From the NCBI GenBank assembly GCA_025603075.1, contig MU626293.1, positions 1 to 64,000 of the forward strand: a DNA stretch of 64,000 nucleotides, written 5' to 3'. Shown piece after piece: positions 24,996-38,286 of the stretch. Position 1 is the first letter of the stretch. Each line of letters begins with the position of its first letter. Source of the DNA: Neoconidiobolus thromboides FSU 785 (lineage: Eukaryota; Entomophthoromycota; Entomophthoromycetes; Entomophthorales; Neoconidiobolaceae). Both the position numbers and the translations under genes were made by a program. The notes under the pieces were generated by a model. It saw nothing but the letters and a program-made list of their open reading frames with translations. It had not been told where the DNA came from and searched no databases.

Positions 24996-26707
24996 ATGAG
25001 TAATAATAATAATTTAGAAGATGGCATAACTCAACAATTACTCAATTCTACTAAGGATATAACAATTTATGATTCAATAACAAACAACTCTTCTTCAACA
25101 ACTTTAATCAATGATAATAATTCAATTTTAGTTAAAAACAATTCAACCCAAGAAACCGATCTAACTGGTTATCCTACTTATGAAGATTATAGAAAAGAAC
25201 TTTGTTATTTATTTACTACTGGTTTACCAGTTATATTAGCTTTTTTGATCTCTGCTATTATGCCATTAGCTAATATATTTTCCATTGGTCATTTGGTAAC
25301 TTTGAATATTTATATTCAATTCAATAAAAAAATCTTAAACTACTATTTATTTAGGGAGCTAAGCACCTTGGAGCAGCAGCCTTATCAAATATGTTTGCTG
25401 CCATTACTGGATGGTCATTATCCATAGGTATGGCTACTGCTTTAGATACCTTATGTTCCCAAGCATTTACAGGAAGTAGCAATCCAGCAATAGTAGGACT
25501 TCATTTACAAAGAGGAATCTTAGTCTCATTTGCTATGTTTATACCCATTAGTATTGTATGGGTGAATTCAGAATATTTAATGCTATCATTAAACCAAGAT
25601 CCCGAATTAGCTAAGTTATGTGGAGTTTATATGAAAACTTTGATCATTGGGGCACCAGCTTATATGGCTTTTGAATGTTTAAAAAAATATTTTCAAGCTC
25701 AAAGTAAGATATTACTATCAATTATTTAATATTCATTATAATCAAACTAATATTTATTAATTTAGAAATTATGCAAGCTCAAACATACATTACCTTCTCT
25801 GTTTTACCTATAAATTTAATCTTGAATTACGTATTAGTATGGAATGAGTCCACTACCTTAGGGTTTAAGGGTGCCCCATTAACATCCGCAATTACCTATT
25901 GGTTATATTTAATCCTCGGCATCTTATACGCAAAATTCATTAATGGTTCCCAATGTTGGGAAGGATTTTCAAAAGAAGCGTTTACTGGATGGTGGGTGTA
26001 TATTAAATTAGGAGTACCTGGAATCATTCAACTATGTAGTGAATGGTGGGCGTTTGAAATCATGTCATTAGCAGCTTCCTATTTAGGTACTAATCAATTA
26101 GCTGCACAATCGATAGTATTATCTATAACAAATGCTACCTTTTCGATACCATTTGGTATGTCTGTTGCAGCTAGTAATCGAATTGGTAATTTATTGGGGG
26201 CAAGTTGTGCCAAAAGATCAAAGCTTTCAAGTCAATGTGCTTTATTACTAGCATTTGTTTTACCGTTTTTAAATTGTGCCTTTTTATTATTGTTTTCCAA
26301 ACAATTAGGTTCTCTATTTACTAAGGATGAAAATGTGATTCAATTTGTTCAATTAATTATTCCAGTTGCGGCTACTTATCAAGTAATTTAAGTTTTATTT
26401 ATTTATTTATTTATTTATCATTATTTTTTAGATCTTTGATAGCGTAGGTACAGTATGTAATGGAATTTTAAGAGGACAGGGTAGACAAGCAATTGGAGCT
26501 ATAGTAAATGTAATTGCTTTTTATATAATAGCCATACCTATGGGATTATTTGTGACATTTAAATTAAATTTTGGTATACTTGGCTTATGGTTTGGCACTT
26601 GTTTAGCTTTATTAATTACCTCTACTACGTTGGGATATGCTATTATTACTACTAATTGGAAAAAAGAAGTGGAAAAATGTAGTAAACGATTGAAGGAATC
26701 TAGTTAA
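24996..26707 (+). CDS. MATE-family drug/metabolite:cation antiporter
   Basis: Four exons (24996-25295, 25355-25703, 25766-26382, 26432-26707) give 513 residues. The first 60 residues are Asn/Ser/Thr-rich and hydrophilic; twelve membrane segments follow. Family features are GLPVILAFLISAIMPLANIFSIGHLGAKHLGAAALSNM at the first to second helix (split by an intron), GMATALDTLCSQAFTG, and in the second half PGIIQLCSEWWAFEI, LGTNQLAAQSI and GMSVAASNRIGNLLGA. This matches the eukaryotic MATE group that includes yeast Erc1. These proteins export organic cations or metabolites in exchange for protons from plasma membrane or vacuole; the substrate cannot be read here. The divergent neighbour is a peroxiredoxin. 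Confidence 0.93.
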
Positions 26708-26860
26708 GCGATGTTACGTTAATTATATTAATAAAATAATTTTAGACTATTAAATCAATTCATATATGTGTGTTTTTATAACTTGATATTATTATAACTG
26801 GTTTTTAATGTATCCTTTTTAATGATAAAATGAGTAAACATTAATTATAGAATAGATAAT

Positions 26861-26964
26861 ATTGCGGATGTGTTTTTTTGTTTAAGAATTTTACTAACAA
26901 TTTTTCCACTCAAATAGCGCTTAAAAAATGGAAAAATAATGAAACTAGAAAAACAGCCCCATTA
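26861..26964 (+). mobile_element. miniature inverted-repeat element, copy 9
   Basis: Left end ATTGCGGATGTG, core TTTTTCCACTCAAATAGCGC, right end CAGCCCCATTA. Confidence 0.85.
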
Positions 26965-27050
26965 TTAGTTTAGTTTTTAAAAGTTATATTTAAATTAAGG
27001 TTTAATATAGAAATACGAAAATTAATTTATGAAAGGAAGCAAGTATGAAT

Positions 27051-27156
27051 ATTGGAGTGTTTTTTTTGGCTTCATTACTTTTTCCATCTTTTAAACGCTA
27101 CTTGAATGGAAAAATTGTTAGTAAAATTCTTAAATACAAAATACATCCCCATATTA
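27051..27156 (-). mobile_element. miniature inverted-repeat element, copy 10
   Basis: Left end ATTGGAGTGT, core TTTTTCCATCTTTTAAACGC, right end ACATCCCCATATT. Closest inverted pair in the window, with copy 9. Confidence 0.86.
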
Positions 27157-28309
27157 TGAGATTGCTTTTTTATTTATTTTCAAATAAGAGATATAGAAAT
27201 GTACTTATCGTAATATTCAACTGAGTTGTTTTTTAAAATTTGTGTTACATAACAAATAAATGAATAAAAAGAGATTGTAGTATTATTAAATAAAAAAATC
27301 TAGATTTGATTATTAATAGTATGGTGTATTAAATAATGATGTAGTGTATTAAAAAACAATTTCAAATTAATATTAATATTTTAATACCTTACCCCAAATT
27401 TTTAGTTAAATACTTTAGTTTTCTATTTTATTTTCACTTATTCTAAAAATTACAACTGTAAAATTTTTAGGTATTTAATTTTGAAAAATTTCTCGCTTAC
27501 TCTTTGTTTACTTGGTTTTTTAAAGCCTAGTTCGTAAGCTTTGACAAAATTTATATCTAAAATATTATTCTTAAATGGGTAGCTATTTAATACAGAATTG
27601 AAGTTTAACTGCTATAGGCTTATTTGTAATAAATTTATAAATAGATAAAATAAATTATATTTAAAAAATAAAAATAAAGTACTATAAAAGGATCAAGAAA
27701 AATGTGATATATATACATATATATGTACGTAGCCACCTATTCTTTATAATAAATTAAATATCTTTTTTTCATTAAACTAAATGTTGATTTGTTTTTAAAA
27801 AAATTATGATGAAATTCAAATTTCAATGTTTAATTTGGCTTAAAATATATTAATGTAACATAGATAACTCAATTTGTATTAGTAAATAAAGTTTGATTAT
27901 CAATCTATAAAATTAATATTATAAAATAAATTAATGATATATTATTCTCATATTATTAAGATACATAGAATCATTATAGATAAGATGTAATTATAATATT
28001 ATATATCAATAGTATATTAATTTTAATCTTCATTTACTAGTTTAAAACCAAACCACCTCTCCCTAAATTTACTTTGATTAATTTCTAAAAATAGAAATAA
28101 TCCAATTGATCTATACTAAATTTAGAAATTAATAATTTATCAGATCCATCATAATTAAATCTTTGAATTATTATGGCATGAAAATATTTATCAAATTCAT
28201 TTCTTCAATTTAAAATTACTTCAAACTATTCTCCCCATTAATTAATTGATTTCTATTCTTTACCTTTTCTTTTTTATTGTTTTTTAGTTTCTTTTTTTAT
28301 CTGTCTAAA

Positions 28310-31257
28310 ATGCTCACTTATCATATGTTTAATAAAGTAGAAGAAGCTTGTGGTACTGTATTTGATTGGAATACCACTTGTGAAATAGTGAAATCGTGTT
28401 CTAATGCCAATACTATTATCAATTATAATTATTTATTTCATTGTTCATTAAATGGCAGTCTCGCCTCTATTGTGATCATTTGTTTGATATTATTGTTTCT
28501 ATTTTTCTATTCCTTATATTATAGTAGTGAATATTTTTTAGCTACTCCCTTACAAAGGTTAGTAGTATATTTCAATATTGATGGACCAATAGCGGGAGTT
28601 ACACTATTATCATTTGCTAATGGAGCACCTGATTTTTTTACATCCATAGCAGGTGGTGATGGTGGAGATAGTAATTCTGGATTAAATTTAGTAATTGGAT
28701 CTGTACTTGGGAGTGGTATGTTTACTACGTGTTTAGTATTTGCTGTTGGATTATTGGCGGCTCGGCCCAAAACCCGAAGTGAAGGGGAGTTATCAGAGTT
28801 AGTGATTATCAATCAAACAGAAAATGAAAGTAATAAGAAAATTTATTCATGGATTCATGCACCAAGGGGTTTTTTAGTGAATTTGTTTATTTATTGCTTT
28901 GGTGTTAGTTTAGTGTTAGCTATGTGTATTTCTAGAAGTGTATTTATTTTTTATGGTTTGGCATTAATTTGTATTTATCTCCTTTATTTAACGTTTGTGA
29001 TATTTCCCAAAGTTAAAGGGTTTCTTAAACCATTTCATAGAAATTTTTATAAAAGTCAAACGTATCCACCACAAAACATTCCCCAAATTGTTATTCAGGG
29101 TTCAAAAGAGAATATTGTAGTCCCATCGAATAATGAAGATATTCTGGCTTCACCTAGCAATTGTATAGAATGCCAACAGCAACCAAATTCATTAGGTATT
29201 GAAGGTAATTTCAGATTTATTTTATAAAATATAGATTAATAAATTAATTTTTATTTAAAGATATAACAAAGAATGGATTATCAGATGAGTTTATTGATAG
29301 TTTTAAAAGCAAATCTAATAAGAGTAATATTCAAAGTAGTATTCAAAATAAGGATAATCAAAGTAATTCAAATAGTAATTATTTGTCACCATTAAGTTCA
29401 ATATCAAATAACAATAATGAAATGGAAGAAGATTATTTTAGTTTCAAAAATCAACCAAAGTTAAGTTTAACAATCCCATCAATTAATATATCAAATAACA
29501 ATACAATAGAAAACTTATATCAAAATAATAATAATTTGTTAGTACCCCAACCCCAATTATCGCCTTCACCAATTCATACTACATTTGATGAAAAATTCAA
29601 CGAAGACAAAACACATCAACAAAAGGAAGAAAAAGATATAAATAAAATAAAAGAAGACAAAGATGATGATGATGATATGATTTCTAAACTATTATATAAA
29701 TATGGAATACAAATACAAAGAAAAGAAAAGATTAAGTTTTATGGATTTTTAAAATTGTTTTATTATAATCAATCGATTAGTTTAATTTATAATAAAAAAA
29801 AGTTCATATTAAAAAGAATATCAAATATAGTTAAAATACCAGTAATATTATTATTAAGGATTACTACATTACCCAGTTTTACAGATTGGGTATTAATTCA
29901 AAATGAAGAAGAAGAATTAAATTATCGAGAAATATTTAATGAATTTAAAGCTATTAAACAATTAACTAAAAATAATAATGAACAACAAGGACCTTTATTT
30001 ACTTCACCCAATGTTACTATTCAAGTATCTAAAAATGACGATAATAACAAAATTCATACTATTTCTTCTAATTTTTTAAGATATATTCATCGATTATTAT
30101 CATCTACACCAAGGGATATTCATAATTATAGAATTGCATTATCCTTATTTTCTCCTTTTACAACTATAGCTGTATTTTTTAATACCAGTTTAATGAAGTC
30201 CAATAATATAATTGAACCTTTACCGAATTTAGCGTTAGCTACTATCCTTGGTTTAATATTAGCTAGCTTAATGTATTTAATTACATTACCCTTATCAACA
30301 ATTGCTAATGTTTATCGAATGGAAATTTATAATTATTTATTAAAAAAATATCCGGAAAAATCTACATTTGAAAAAAACTCAAGTTTAAAAAAGAATAAAC
30401 AATCATCTCCATCCCCAAGAACTTCTTTATCTCCTTCACCAGTCTTATTAGAAGATATTATTGTTTATCCATATGATGATATAATAGAATTAGGTCCAAT
30501 TGAAGATTTAAATCAAAATTCAAATACTAATTTAAACAATCAGCCTGAACTTGAAAGACAACGATCCTGGGTATCCACCTTTAATGCATTATCCAATAAA
30601 TCAATTAAAACTTCAATTTATTATCCCAAATACAAAGCCGGGTTTCGCCATTTATTAAACTTTTTAAGTGAACAAAGAGAAGTACCAATGCAACATTGGA
30701 TTTATTATTCCATGATATTGGAATGGACATTAACTTTGATAGGCATGGCTACATCGATTATTTGGATTAATAATTTATCAAATATGTTAGTTGAAGTAAT
30801 TATGTTTTTATCGCATTTATTTAACGTGAAAGAAAGTTTTTTGGGGATGACTTTATTGGCCTGGGGTAATTCTGTCTCTGATCTCGTAGTTGGTGCTTCT
30901 ATGGCAAAAGCTGGTCTTCCTCAAATTCTACTCACATCAGCTATAGCAGGACCAATATTTAATATGTTAATTACACTTGGAGTAACATTGATTGAAGTAA
31001 CAGTTAAGGGCCAAAGTTTATTAATACCATTAACATTGGATAGTATGAGTTTTACTAATATGGCTGCTTTTTGTTTTTTATTTTGTAATTTGATTTCAAT
31101 TGTTGTATTTACCACTCTATTGCCTTCCTTTCACACCCTCTTGTTTAGTAGAAATGTTAAATTTGAAACGGTATTTCCAAAGTTTTTACCTTATTATCAG
31201 ATTATTCTGTATGTTTTGTTTCTTGTTACTATTACCTTAGTCGAGTTTTTGACATAA
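28310..31257 (+). CDS. cation/Ca2+ exchanger, CCX/NCLX type
   Basis: Two exons (28310-29204, 29261-31257) give 963 residues. The N-terminal half has a hydrophobic cluster with the first alpha-repeat motif VTLLSFANGAPDFFTSIAG and GSVLGSGMFTTCLV; the C-terminal half has the second, LLAWGNSVSDLVVGASMAKAG and AIAGPIFNMLITLG. These paired repeats form the ion-binding centre of the Na+/Ca2+ exchanger superfamily, and GNGAPD/GNSVSD is typical of the CCX branch (mitochondrial NCLX, yeast YDL206W). Between them lies a long hydrophilic loop (about residues 260-560) rich in Asn, Ser, Lys and Asp, with EDKDDDDDM as a possible Ca2+-sensing stretch. The organelle is not evident: the N terminus is not a clear presequence. 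Confidence 0.9.
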
Positions 31258-31417
31258 GGGAGAATTGAGGAAATAAACAGTTGTATTAATATTAATTTGG
31301 ATAAAGTTATTTTATTATATATTTTAATATGATACTTAATTATTTATTATTATATAATATTGAATAGATTAAAAAAATTTAATATGGTTATTTTATTAAT
31401 GTGTATTTTAAAGAAAA

Positions 31418-31523
31418 CATGGGGATGTATTTTTGTGTCTAAGAATTTTATTAACAATTTTTCCACTTAAATAGCGCTTGAAAAATGGAAAAAATAATGA
31501 AGTCAAAAAAAACACTCCCACAT
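31418..31523 (+). mobile_element. miniature inverted-repeat element, copy 11
   Basis: Left end CATGGGGATGTA, core TTTTTCCACTTAAATAGCGC, right end ACACTCCCACATA. Confidence 0.87.
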
Positions 31524-31561
31524 AATAAGTTTTATTCATTATTAAAAATTAAGCAAGTTAT

Positions 31562-31669
31562 TATATGGGAATGTATTTTTGTGTTTAAGAATTTTACTAA
31601 AAAATTCTCCATTTAAATAGCGCTTAAAAATGGAAAAAATAATGAAGTCAAAAAAAACACTCCCATATA
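31562..31669 (+). mobile_element. miniature inverted-repeat element, copy 12
   Basis: Left end TATATGGGAATGTA, right end ACACTCCCATATA. It shares the CACTCCCA right end with copy 11, which suggests the two are recently related. Confidence 0.88.
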
Positions 31670-31719
31670 CCGTTATAAATTTACTAGTTTTTTAATAATT
31701 CAATATATACAAGTGTTAC

Positions 31720-31741
31720 ATAATGATTCAAGAATCATTAT
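31720..31741. repeat. 22-bp near-perfect palindrome
   Basis: ATAATGATTC and GAATCATTAT are perfect inverted repeats separated by AA. It lies between element copies 12 and 13. Role unknown. Confidence 0.6.
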
Positions 31742-31786
31742 ATTAGGTTGGTCTATAACTGATTGTGTTAAATCAGTATATAAAAA

Positions 31787-31884
31787 CATGACGATGTATT
31801 TTTCTGTATGGATTTTATAATAATCTTTCTGTTTAAATATTGCTTAAAAAATGGAAAAATAGTGAAGTTAAGAAACATCCCCAG
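31787..31884 (+). mobile_element. miniature inverted-repeat element, copy 13 (diverged)
   Basis: Left end CATGACGATGTA, degenerate core, right end ACATCCCCAGA. Confidence 0.72.
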
Positions 31885-34350
31885 ATGCTTCAAAGAAAAT
31901 CCAAGTTATTGATTACAAGAGTAAAGTTTATGTTTAAGCTTTTCTAATAAGATCTTTTAATTGTTATCTATTTTGTCAAAAAGCGTGAATTTATTTGCAC
32001 TAAAAGTTTTACTATTGCACTCATATATTCCTACTATTTCAAAAAGTTTGAAAATTATAGACTGACATAACATAGTAATACAAAACTCTAAAGAGTTTGA
32101 CAACACTTGGCATAGAAACTAAAAATAAAAAATTGAACATTAATTTTAAAATTATAAATTTAGCATCTTTACAACTTTAGCGGAGTATGGCTCTTTAAAA
32201 GGATTGAATTGCGAGCGAGAATTCAAGGGGCTAAAGAATAAATGCTTTGATATTACTAGAATTAGAACTTAACTAACTTAATAAAGAAATTAAGAACTTT
32301 AGATTAAGTTAAGGTATTACTTTTTTTATAAGCAAAATATTTATTACTGACTAGTTAATATTTCTAATTTAGGGTAGATACATTAATAACAATCAAATTT
32401 TAAACGTTCGGTCTATGTAAGATGAAATATGTAATTAAATAACAATATATTTAATATTGATATAAAAGTCTTGAATTTGCGCGATGTTGTATTGAGATCA
32501 TATTACAATACACTGAAATTGATATTTTTATTCAGGTTCTTATGAGTTAATAATTGAATTATGGTTGAAGTTTATAACGCTCAAACTTGGATCACTGATT
32601 TTTCATTCCAAAGTTGGAAATCGTAGCACATTAATAAACAAAGTAAAGTAGACTATGGTTTATCCATTATCTTCATAAATAAATAAATTATAGAAAGGTA
32701 GTATTCTAACAAACTCAAATGTTTGTTTAAAAACTTAGAATCGGAAATATTAATGGATCATTTTATTCATGAAATCACTAGAAATTAAAGAATAGGGTTA
32801 CCATATTGTAGAAACAGTCTAGAATCGGATTCTATAAATTGTCATTATTCAACCTCTCGCTTTTATCATCTACTTGAGGTGGAATTATATAACAAATGAT
32901 AGCTTATGTGTATTTATCTTTAATCTCATAAATAAAAGCTATGATAATTAAATTTGGTTAGATCAAATGGTCTAATTCTTCTAAATTTATATCAATCGGA
33001 TTAAAATTAATATTTGTGTTACAAAAATTATTCTAAAGCATCTTATTTTCCAACTCTCGGTTTTTTTTAAAATATTTAAAATATTTTCATTTCTATTTTT
33101 AATATTTTTAAAAGTTATATAATATATTAATATTATTTTATTCCAACATGATCTAAAGTTACTTTTCTTAAAAATAAGCCACTTTTTAAAAAAGCAGTTG
33201 GCTTATTAAAATTCGATTATTATAGCATAAATCACATAATTTAGAATATTATTAAAGACTAAAATTGGCTTCAATTTAATTTGATAGTCATATAGTTGAG
33301 GGTAAACACTTCAAGAAATAATGGGGTTAGTCCATATATCAACATACGCTAAAAAATAGAAAAGTTTGGTATTTATGATTAATAGAATTAAGGTATGAAG
33401 AAATCATCTTCGCTTTAAAAGTATGGCAAATTACCTTTAAAAGATAGGCATAAAAAATTAGTAACGATCATACAGGTATAATATAATAACCTTGAAATAT
33501 TATTTTTATAAAAAGAAAGTAATAATTTAACTTAATTTAATAAAGTCCGAATTTTGCTCTATTTAGATACTTATTTCATCTACATTCATTACATAAAATG
33601 GACTTATTGTTTTATAAATCAATGTTTTATAGGAAGGGGATTAACTTAGAACGAAATTGATTTCATTTATGTATAAATTATTTATTTTCAAACTTATTAG
33701 TTAACAGGTGGGAAAGTATACTGAAATGAAAATTAGTCTCTATCCCTCTATAAAATAGCTGATCTAGATGCTATTTCTAACCCTAGTATACTATTGCTAT
33801 ATTTTACTTTATTTGCTATTAATCTTATTTATTTTGACATCCCTTTTTTCGAATTTAATAAATATAGATAAAATAGTATCCGAGGAACTGTAAGTAACTT
33901 TACTCCATAATTATTAATTCTACAATCTACCCCTAATAAGAATATGGAATTATCCTTACTTTCTATTATCTCCCTTAAAAAGGAACCATACATGAAAATT
34001 GGATTAGTAATCCATTTTGAAAAGTAGGGAACATTTTGTAAAAATAAACCAGAATATGATAAGGGGTAAACATAGAAAGAGTGCTATTGCTATAGAGAAA
34101 TAAAATATTTAACAGCAAATTACTATAGCGAGTAAATCATTTTTATTGATAATTTTTTAAATTAATACTTATTACTTTTAAATCATTTATTTATTACTAA
34201 ACTTATAAACAAGGTAAATCTAGGTTTAAGGATACAGATATTTATTAAAAATAATTTATTTCAACAACAAAGCAAGATAAAAAAATAAGAATAGTAGGGT
34301 CATTACACTTTTAAAACGCAGTAGAAGTTATCATAAAATTATAACGAATG

Positions 34351-34833
34351 TTATAACGATAGCTTATAAAGGTGAGGGTCTGTACGAAGATAATTAGGTG
34401 TACGTTTTATACTAGAAAGTTCAGGTAGTAATGGCTTGAACGTAACTGATCTTGATTCATAATGTAATTGAGAATCACTGTTTTCACTGAGTTCATCCTT
34501 TGGTTTAACAGAGGATTCTGATTTATCTGATTTAGGGGTACTAGATTCTTTATTAGAGCGAACTCGACGATTTTGAAACCAGATCTGTATATTAGCTTCG
34601 GGTATTTTTAACAGCTCACTTAATTCATCTTTCTGCTGTTTGGTAGGGAAAGGATTAGATGCAAATACTTTTTCTAATACCTTTCTCTGGCTTTCATTGG
34701 GTTTTATCCTTCTTCTTATCTCAAAATCATGATGGATAAATTTACTATGATTTTTTGTCATTCTGAAATACATTAAGCTTTTTTTTAAAGAGATTGGAAC
34801 TTTGGTTGATTTATATACCTTTCTATCGGACAT
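34351..34833 (-). CDS. homeodomain protein
   Basis: Single-exon frame of 160 residues. The homeodomain covers about residues 39-95: a basic arm (RRRIKP), helix 1 QRKVLEKVFASN, helix 2 KQQKDELSELLK, then helix 3 with the signature IWFQNRRVR at 84-92. There is no three-residue TALE insertion. The rest is Ser/Lys/Asp-rich with LLPELSSIKRTPNYLR near the C terminus. It should bind AT-rich DNA in the nucleus and regulate transcription. The protein is short for a fungal homeobox regulator, most of which have long flanking regions; the start is supported by the first ATG, but an upstream exon cannot be excluded. Its target genes are not evident from neighbours. Confidence 0.88.
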   Translation of the reverse strand: MSDRKVYKSTKVPISLKKSLMYFRMTKNHSKFIHHDFEIRRRIKPNESQRKVLEKVFASNPFPTKQQKDELSELLKIPEANIQIWFQNRRVRSNKESSTPKSDKSESSVKPKDELSENSDSQLHYESRSVTFKPLLPELSSIKRTPNYLRTDPHLYKLSL

Positions 34834-37617
34834 TCATCACTTTAATTATTTTGATAATGCAGAACCAGTAATTTTGATATGTCTATTCATGGAAATATTG
34901 GTTGAAAATGTTTTCATTCAGAGTCCGGAACTCCTTTTAACAAATTTCCCAAATTAGAAGGCACCTTCCTTATTTAGATAAACCCGCAAAGCAGTCTCAT
35001 TTTTTATCGAATTGAATGGAGTGATGCTAAAGTTATTTTTCTAATAGCTTTATATTTAGTTGCTAATTAGCGAGCTTATTTCTTTTAATGGTAACTATTT
35101 TCTATTTTTGCTATTTAATGAGGTACAAAGTTTTGAATCACTAAATAACTGTCAATTATTTGTACAGGACTTTATATACTAATAAATTTAACTTTGACTA
35201 TAAATATACCATAAAGATTAAATAGAACTATAAAACCATAAATTATACATTAAAACGAATGAAGGAGTCATTAATGTTATATAAAAACTCGTGTTTGAAT
35301 AAAGTTATACTATTATTTTGGGAACTTTACTAAATAAAGCAGGAATGATCTCAAATTCAATTAATTCCATTGATTTTGGGTTTATTTATAATAAAGATAA
35401 AGGTTTTATTAGTAAAAAGAAAGTATAAGTGAGAATTGTTTCAAAACCATAATGTATTTAAAACCATTTACCATATTATATGGTTTATAAATAATGTAAT
35501 TTCTTTAAAAATAGTTAAAATAGAAGATTAGCTTAAATATACGGGACAAAAATAAATTCAACCTTAGAATGTTCTTTAAATAAGGTGAGTCACTTAATCT
35601 GATTTTATTTGGTTAAACGCATTCTATAAAATTTGAAAAAGCAGTTTTTATATGTTATAAGAACAAAATCAAATCATTTAAGGAAACACATTCTTAACTT
35701 AATATTGTAATAATTAAGGTAATTTGTATTGAATAATAATTTTATTTCACAATTCTTTAATCTAAAAATTATTTTACCTTGTACTCTGCTGAAATTGAAT
35801 AAATGTTAGTAAGTCTTTTGTACTAAATCATAAAAAAGTTCAACTGCAAATCGTAAGCACTCAAATTAAGAAATTTATAATTTTGATAGTCTATTGTAAA
35901 TAAATTTAAAAAGCAATATTTAAAATAGTTTGAAATTATTAGTAAAGCAAATTTAATTACATATCATTTAAAAGTCTAGATTCCTTGGCCTAATAAAAGA
36001 TTTCCAAAATTTAAACTTAACGTTTTGAAAAACTTAATCAAGTATCCGAAACCCTGCATTTAAACAAAATTAAAAATAAAAATTAACGCCTCTTTTCTTA
36101 TTTATCTATTTTCTGATTATAAAGTTTTTTAAAAATAGAAATTTATTCTGAAATTAAATAAATTATAAAATTTGATAATAAAAAAGGAAATAAATTAGTT
36201 TAGCTTAATCATGCTTCATTAAATGGATGATGTCATTCACCCATTTTAATATATCCTTTATTTATTATCAAAGCTAAATCTTTATTATGGTATTATCTTC
36301 CTTAAAATCAATATAGTGATTAATCATATTTACAGAATGCGACTCTATTATTTTGTTATACTTTATATAATTTAGATAAAACTATTTATTTATTTGTATA
36401 ATTCGTAGCTTACTTTAGTTATTTTATAATTAAAGAATAAACTGTGTAATATTTTATTATTTCCATACAAAAAATAGTTAATAATTAATTTAGAAACAAA
36501 TGTAAAAGATTTATTGAGTAACTTCAATACCAAAGGAGGAATGATATAAAGCATAAATCATTGTGTTTGGACATATCTGTTATTATTGAAATTTATTTGT
36601 TCCCACCCTTTTTATTAAATTAAACTTTACTTATCTTTATTATTCTTTATTTTATTATTAAAACTATTTTTATAATCTAATTATAACCCATATATAATAC
36701 TTTTTATTTTTAATTGTAAATATGTAATAATAGAACTAAAATTAAAATCTAATATAGCCTATTTTGAATGTATAAGCAAATTATTATGCTAATAAACTTT
36801 CAATAAAGACAAATAAATGTATTCCTTAATTGGATATTAACTCATTTTTAAAATCTTAATAAATTATAATAAATTATAAATAAAATGTTTGAAAAATTAA
36901 ACCTTTAAGTCTAATAGTTGTTGACTAAGGTTCTACTCAATTAATAAATTAAAAATTCTTTAATAAAATAGTGTTCAGAGTATTTTCTAAATTTGTAATT
37001 ATGCTTTATTATGGCATTCTATTATTTTATTTAAAAATAGAAATAGATGCTATCTTTTTAGAGAGTTAATAATTAGTTCATTCAATTCAATTATATAACC
37101 ATAATATTGTTGTTTAATTCCATTTCGTTATCTTCTTGTAACGCAATTTCAATCATTTTTTATACACTGTTTATTCTTCTTTTTATAAATTGAGTGAAAC
37201 ATTATTAAGTTAAACTGTAATATTTATTATATACAACCCATTGCTTTTTTAATCAAAGCTTCTATTACTTTATATACAATTTACTACTTATTCAACTATA
37301 CTACACCTTTTTTGATCTCTTCTTATCAAAATATAGTAATAGAGTTTATTAAGGATAATAAATTAATACAAAGTAATTGTTTAAAACATTATTTCCCGCT
37401 TTTATTATTATCAACGAATTAATAGAAAATGTTTTGAATTAGTTTATTATTTTATCTTTGATAAGCACTTTTAACCAAATCCTTTTAAAATGTACCGCTG
37501 TTATTTTTCAATGAATACTTTCTATTTTTTGATATAAAGATAGCGGAAGATGATGTAGTTTATGCTTTCAATCTGGATAAAATTTCCACGTCTTGAAAGA
37601 TGGTGCTTTTAATGGAC

Positions 37618-37713
37618 ATTCGTAGTGTTTTTTTTGGTCTCATCATTTTTTTCGTTTTTTAGGCGTTATTTGAGTGAAAAAATTGTTAGGAAAATTTTGA
37701 AAAATACATCCCT
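37618..37713 (-). mobile_element. miniature inverted-repeat element, copy 14
   Basis: Left end ATTCGTAGTGT (eroded), core TTTTTTAGGCGTTATTTGAG, right end ACATCCCTAAA. Confidence 0.78.
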
Positions 37714-38161
37714 AAATGATCGTTGAAATTGATTTGTATTAACTTTTGGTAAATAAAAGCTAGTACTTTTAGATTAGAATTTACAAAAATATAACCATGC
37801 TTGTCTTACAAAATAGCAGTCAAATAGGGCATAAGAAGTCAAAAACATTTACTTAATGTATTGTTTATCTGTATTAGTATTTCAAGTAAAAATTGCATTC
37901 TAAATAAACAATTATTAGAGAATAGATGAAAAATATAAATGGTCTTAAAGAATTTTGAAATTTTATTTATAATTTATTGAAATTAATATAGATTATATAA
38001 TGTTTAATAGAATTATAAAAAAGCTAAAAGGTAATTTGTTGTAAAATATACAAAGTATATAAACTGGCATTTATAAATTATCTTGTTAATAGAAATAAAA
38101 TATTAAAAAGAGAATAAAAGATGCTTTTATTTTTTTCGAATCTTCTATATCAAGGCTACTA

Positions 38162-38286
38162 CTAATCAAATCACTCTACTTTCCGAAATTGGATGGTATA
38201 ATCAACTAAGATTCAATGCAAACTTTGGACTTCGGAAAGTCATGCAAAGAAGACTAATATCAAAGTTACTGTTAATATTTGATTAG
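38162..38286. repeat. two overlapping inverted repeats
   Basis: CTAATCAAAT (38162-38171) pairs with ATTTGATTAG (38277-38286), and ACTTTCCGAA (38178-38187) pairs with TTCGGAAAGT (38231-38240). The inner pair is not concentric with the outer, so this is not a simple decayed hairpin. Confidence 0.55.

Larger units (their letters stand above)
26708..28309. other. intergenic region with an inverted element pair
   Basis: Miniature elements at 26861 and 27051 lie in opposite orientation only about 85 bases apart. The remaining 1.1 kb is AT-rich with no gene seen. Confidence 0.6.
31258..34350. other. intergenic region with a tandem element cluster
   Basis: Three miniature elements in the same orientation lie at 31418-31883. 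Otherwise AT-rich. A short coding-like frame at about 32175-32270 (TLAEYGSLKGLNCEREFKGL) is isolated and ends in a stop; I cannot assign it. Confidence 0.55.

Noticed and set aside
28277-28309. Earlier start of the cation exchanger
   Set aside because: The frame is open upstream for 11 codons but has no ATG before 28310; the preceding T-rich stretch looks like a 5' leader.
31743-31760. TTAGGTTGGTCTATAACTG next to a TA, resembling the start of mariner terminal repeats
   Set aside because: No matching inverted end (CCAACCTAA) was found in the window and no transposase frame is nearby; too short to support an element.
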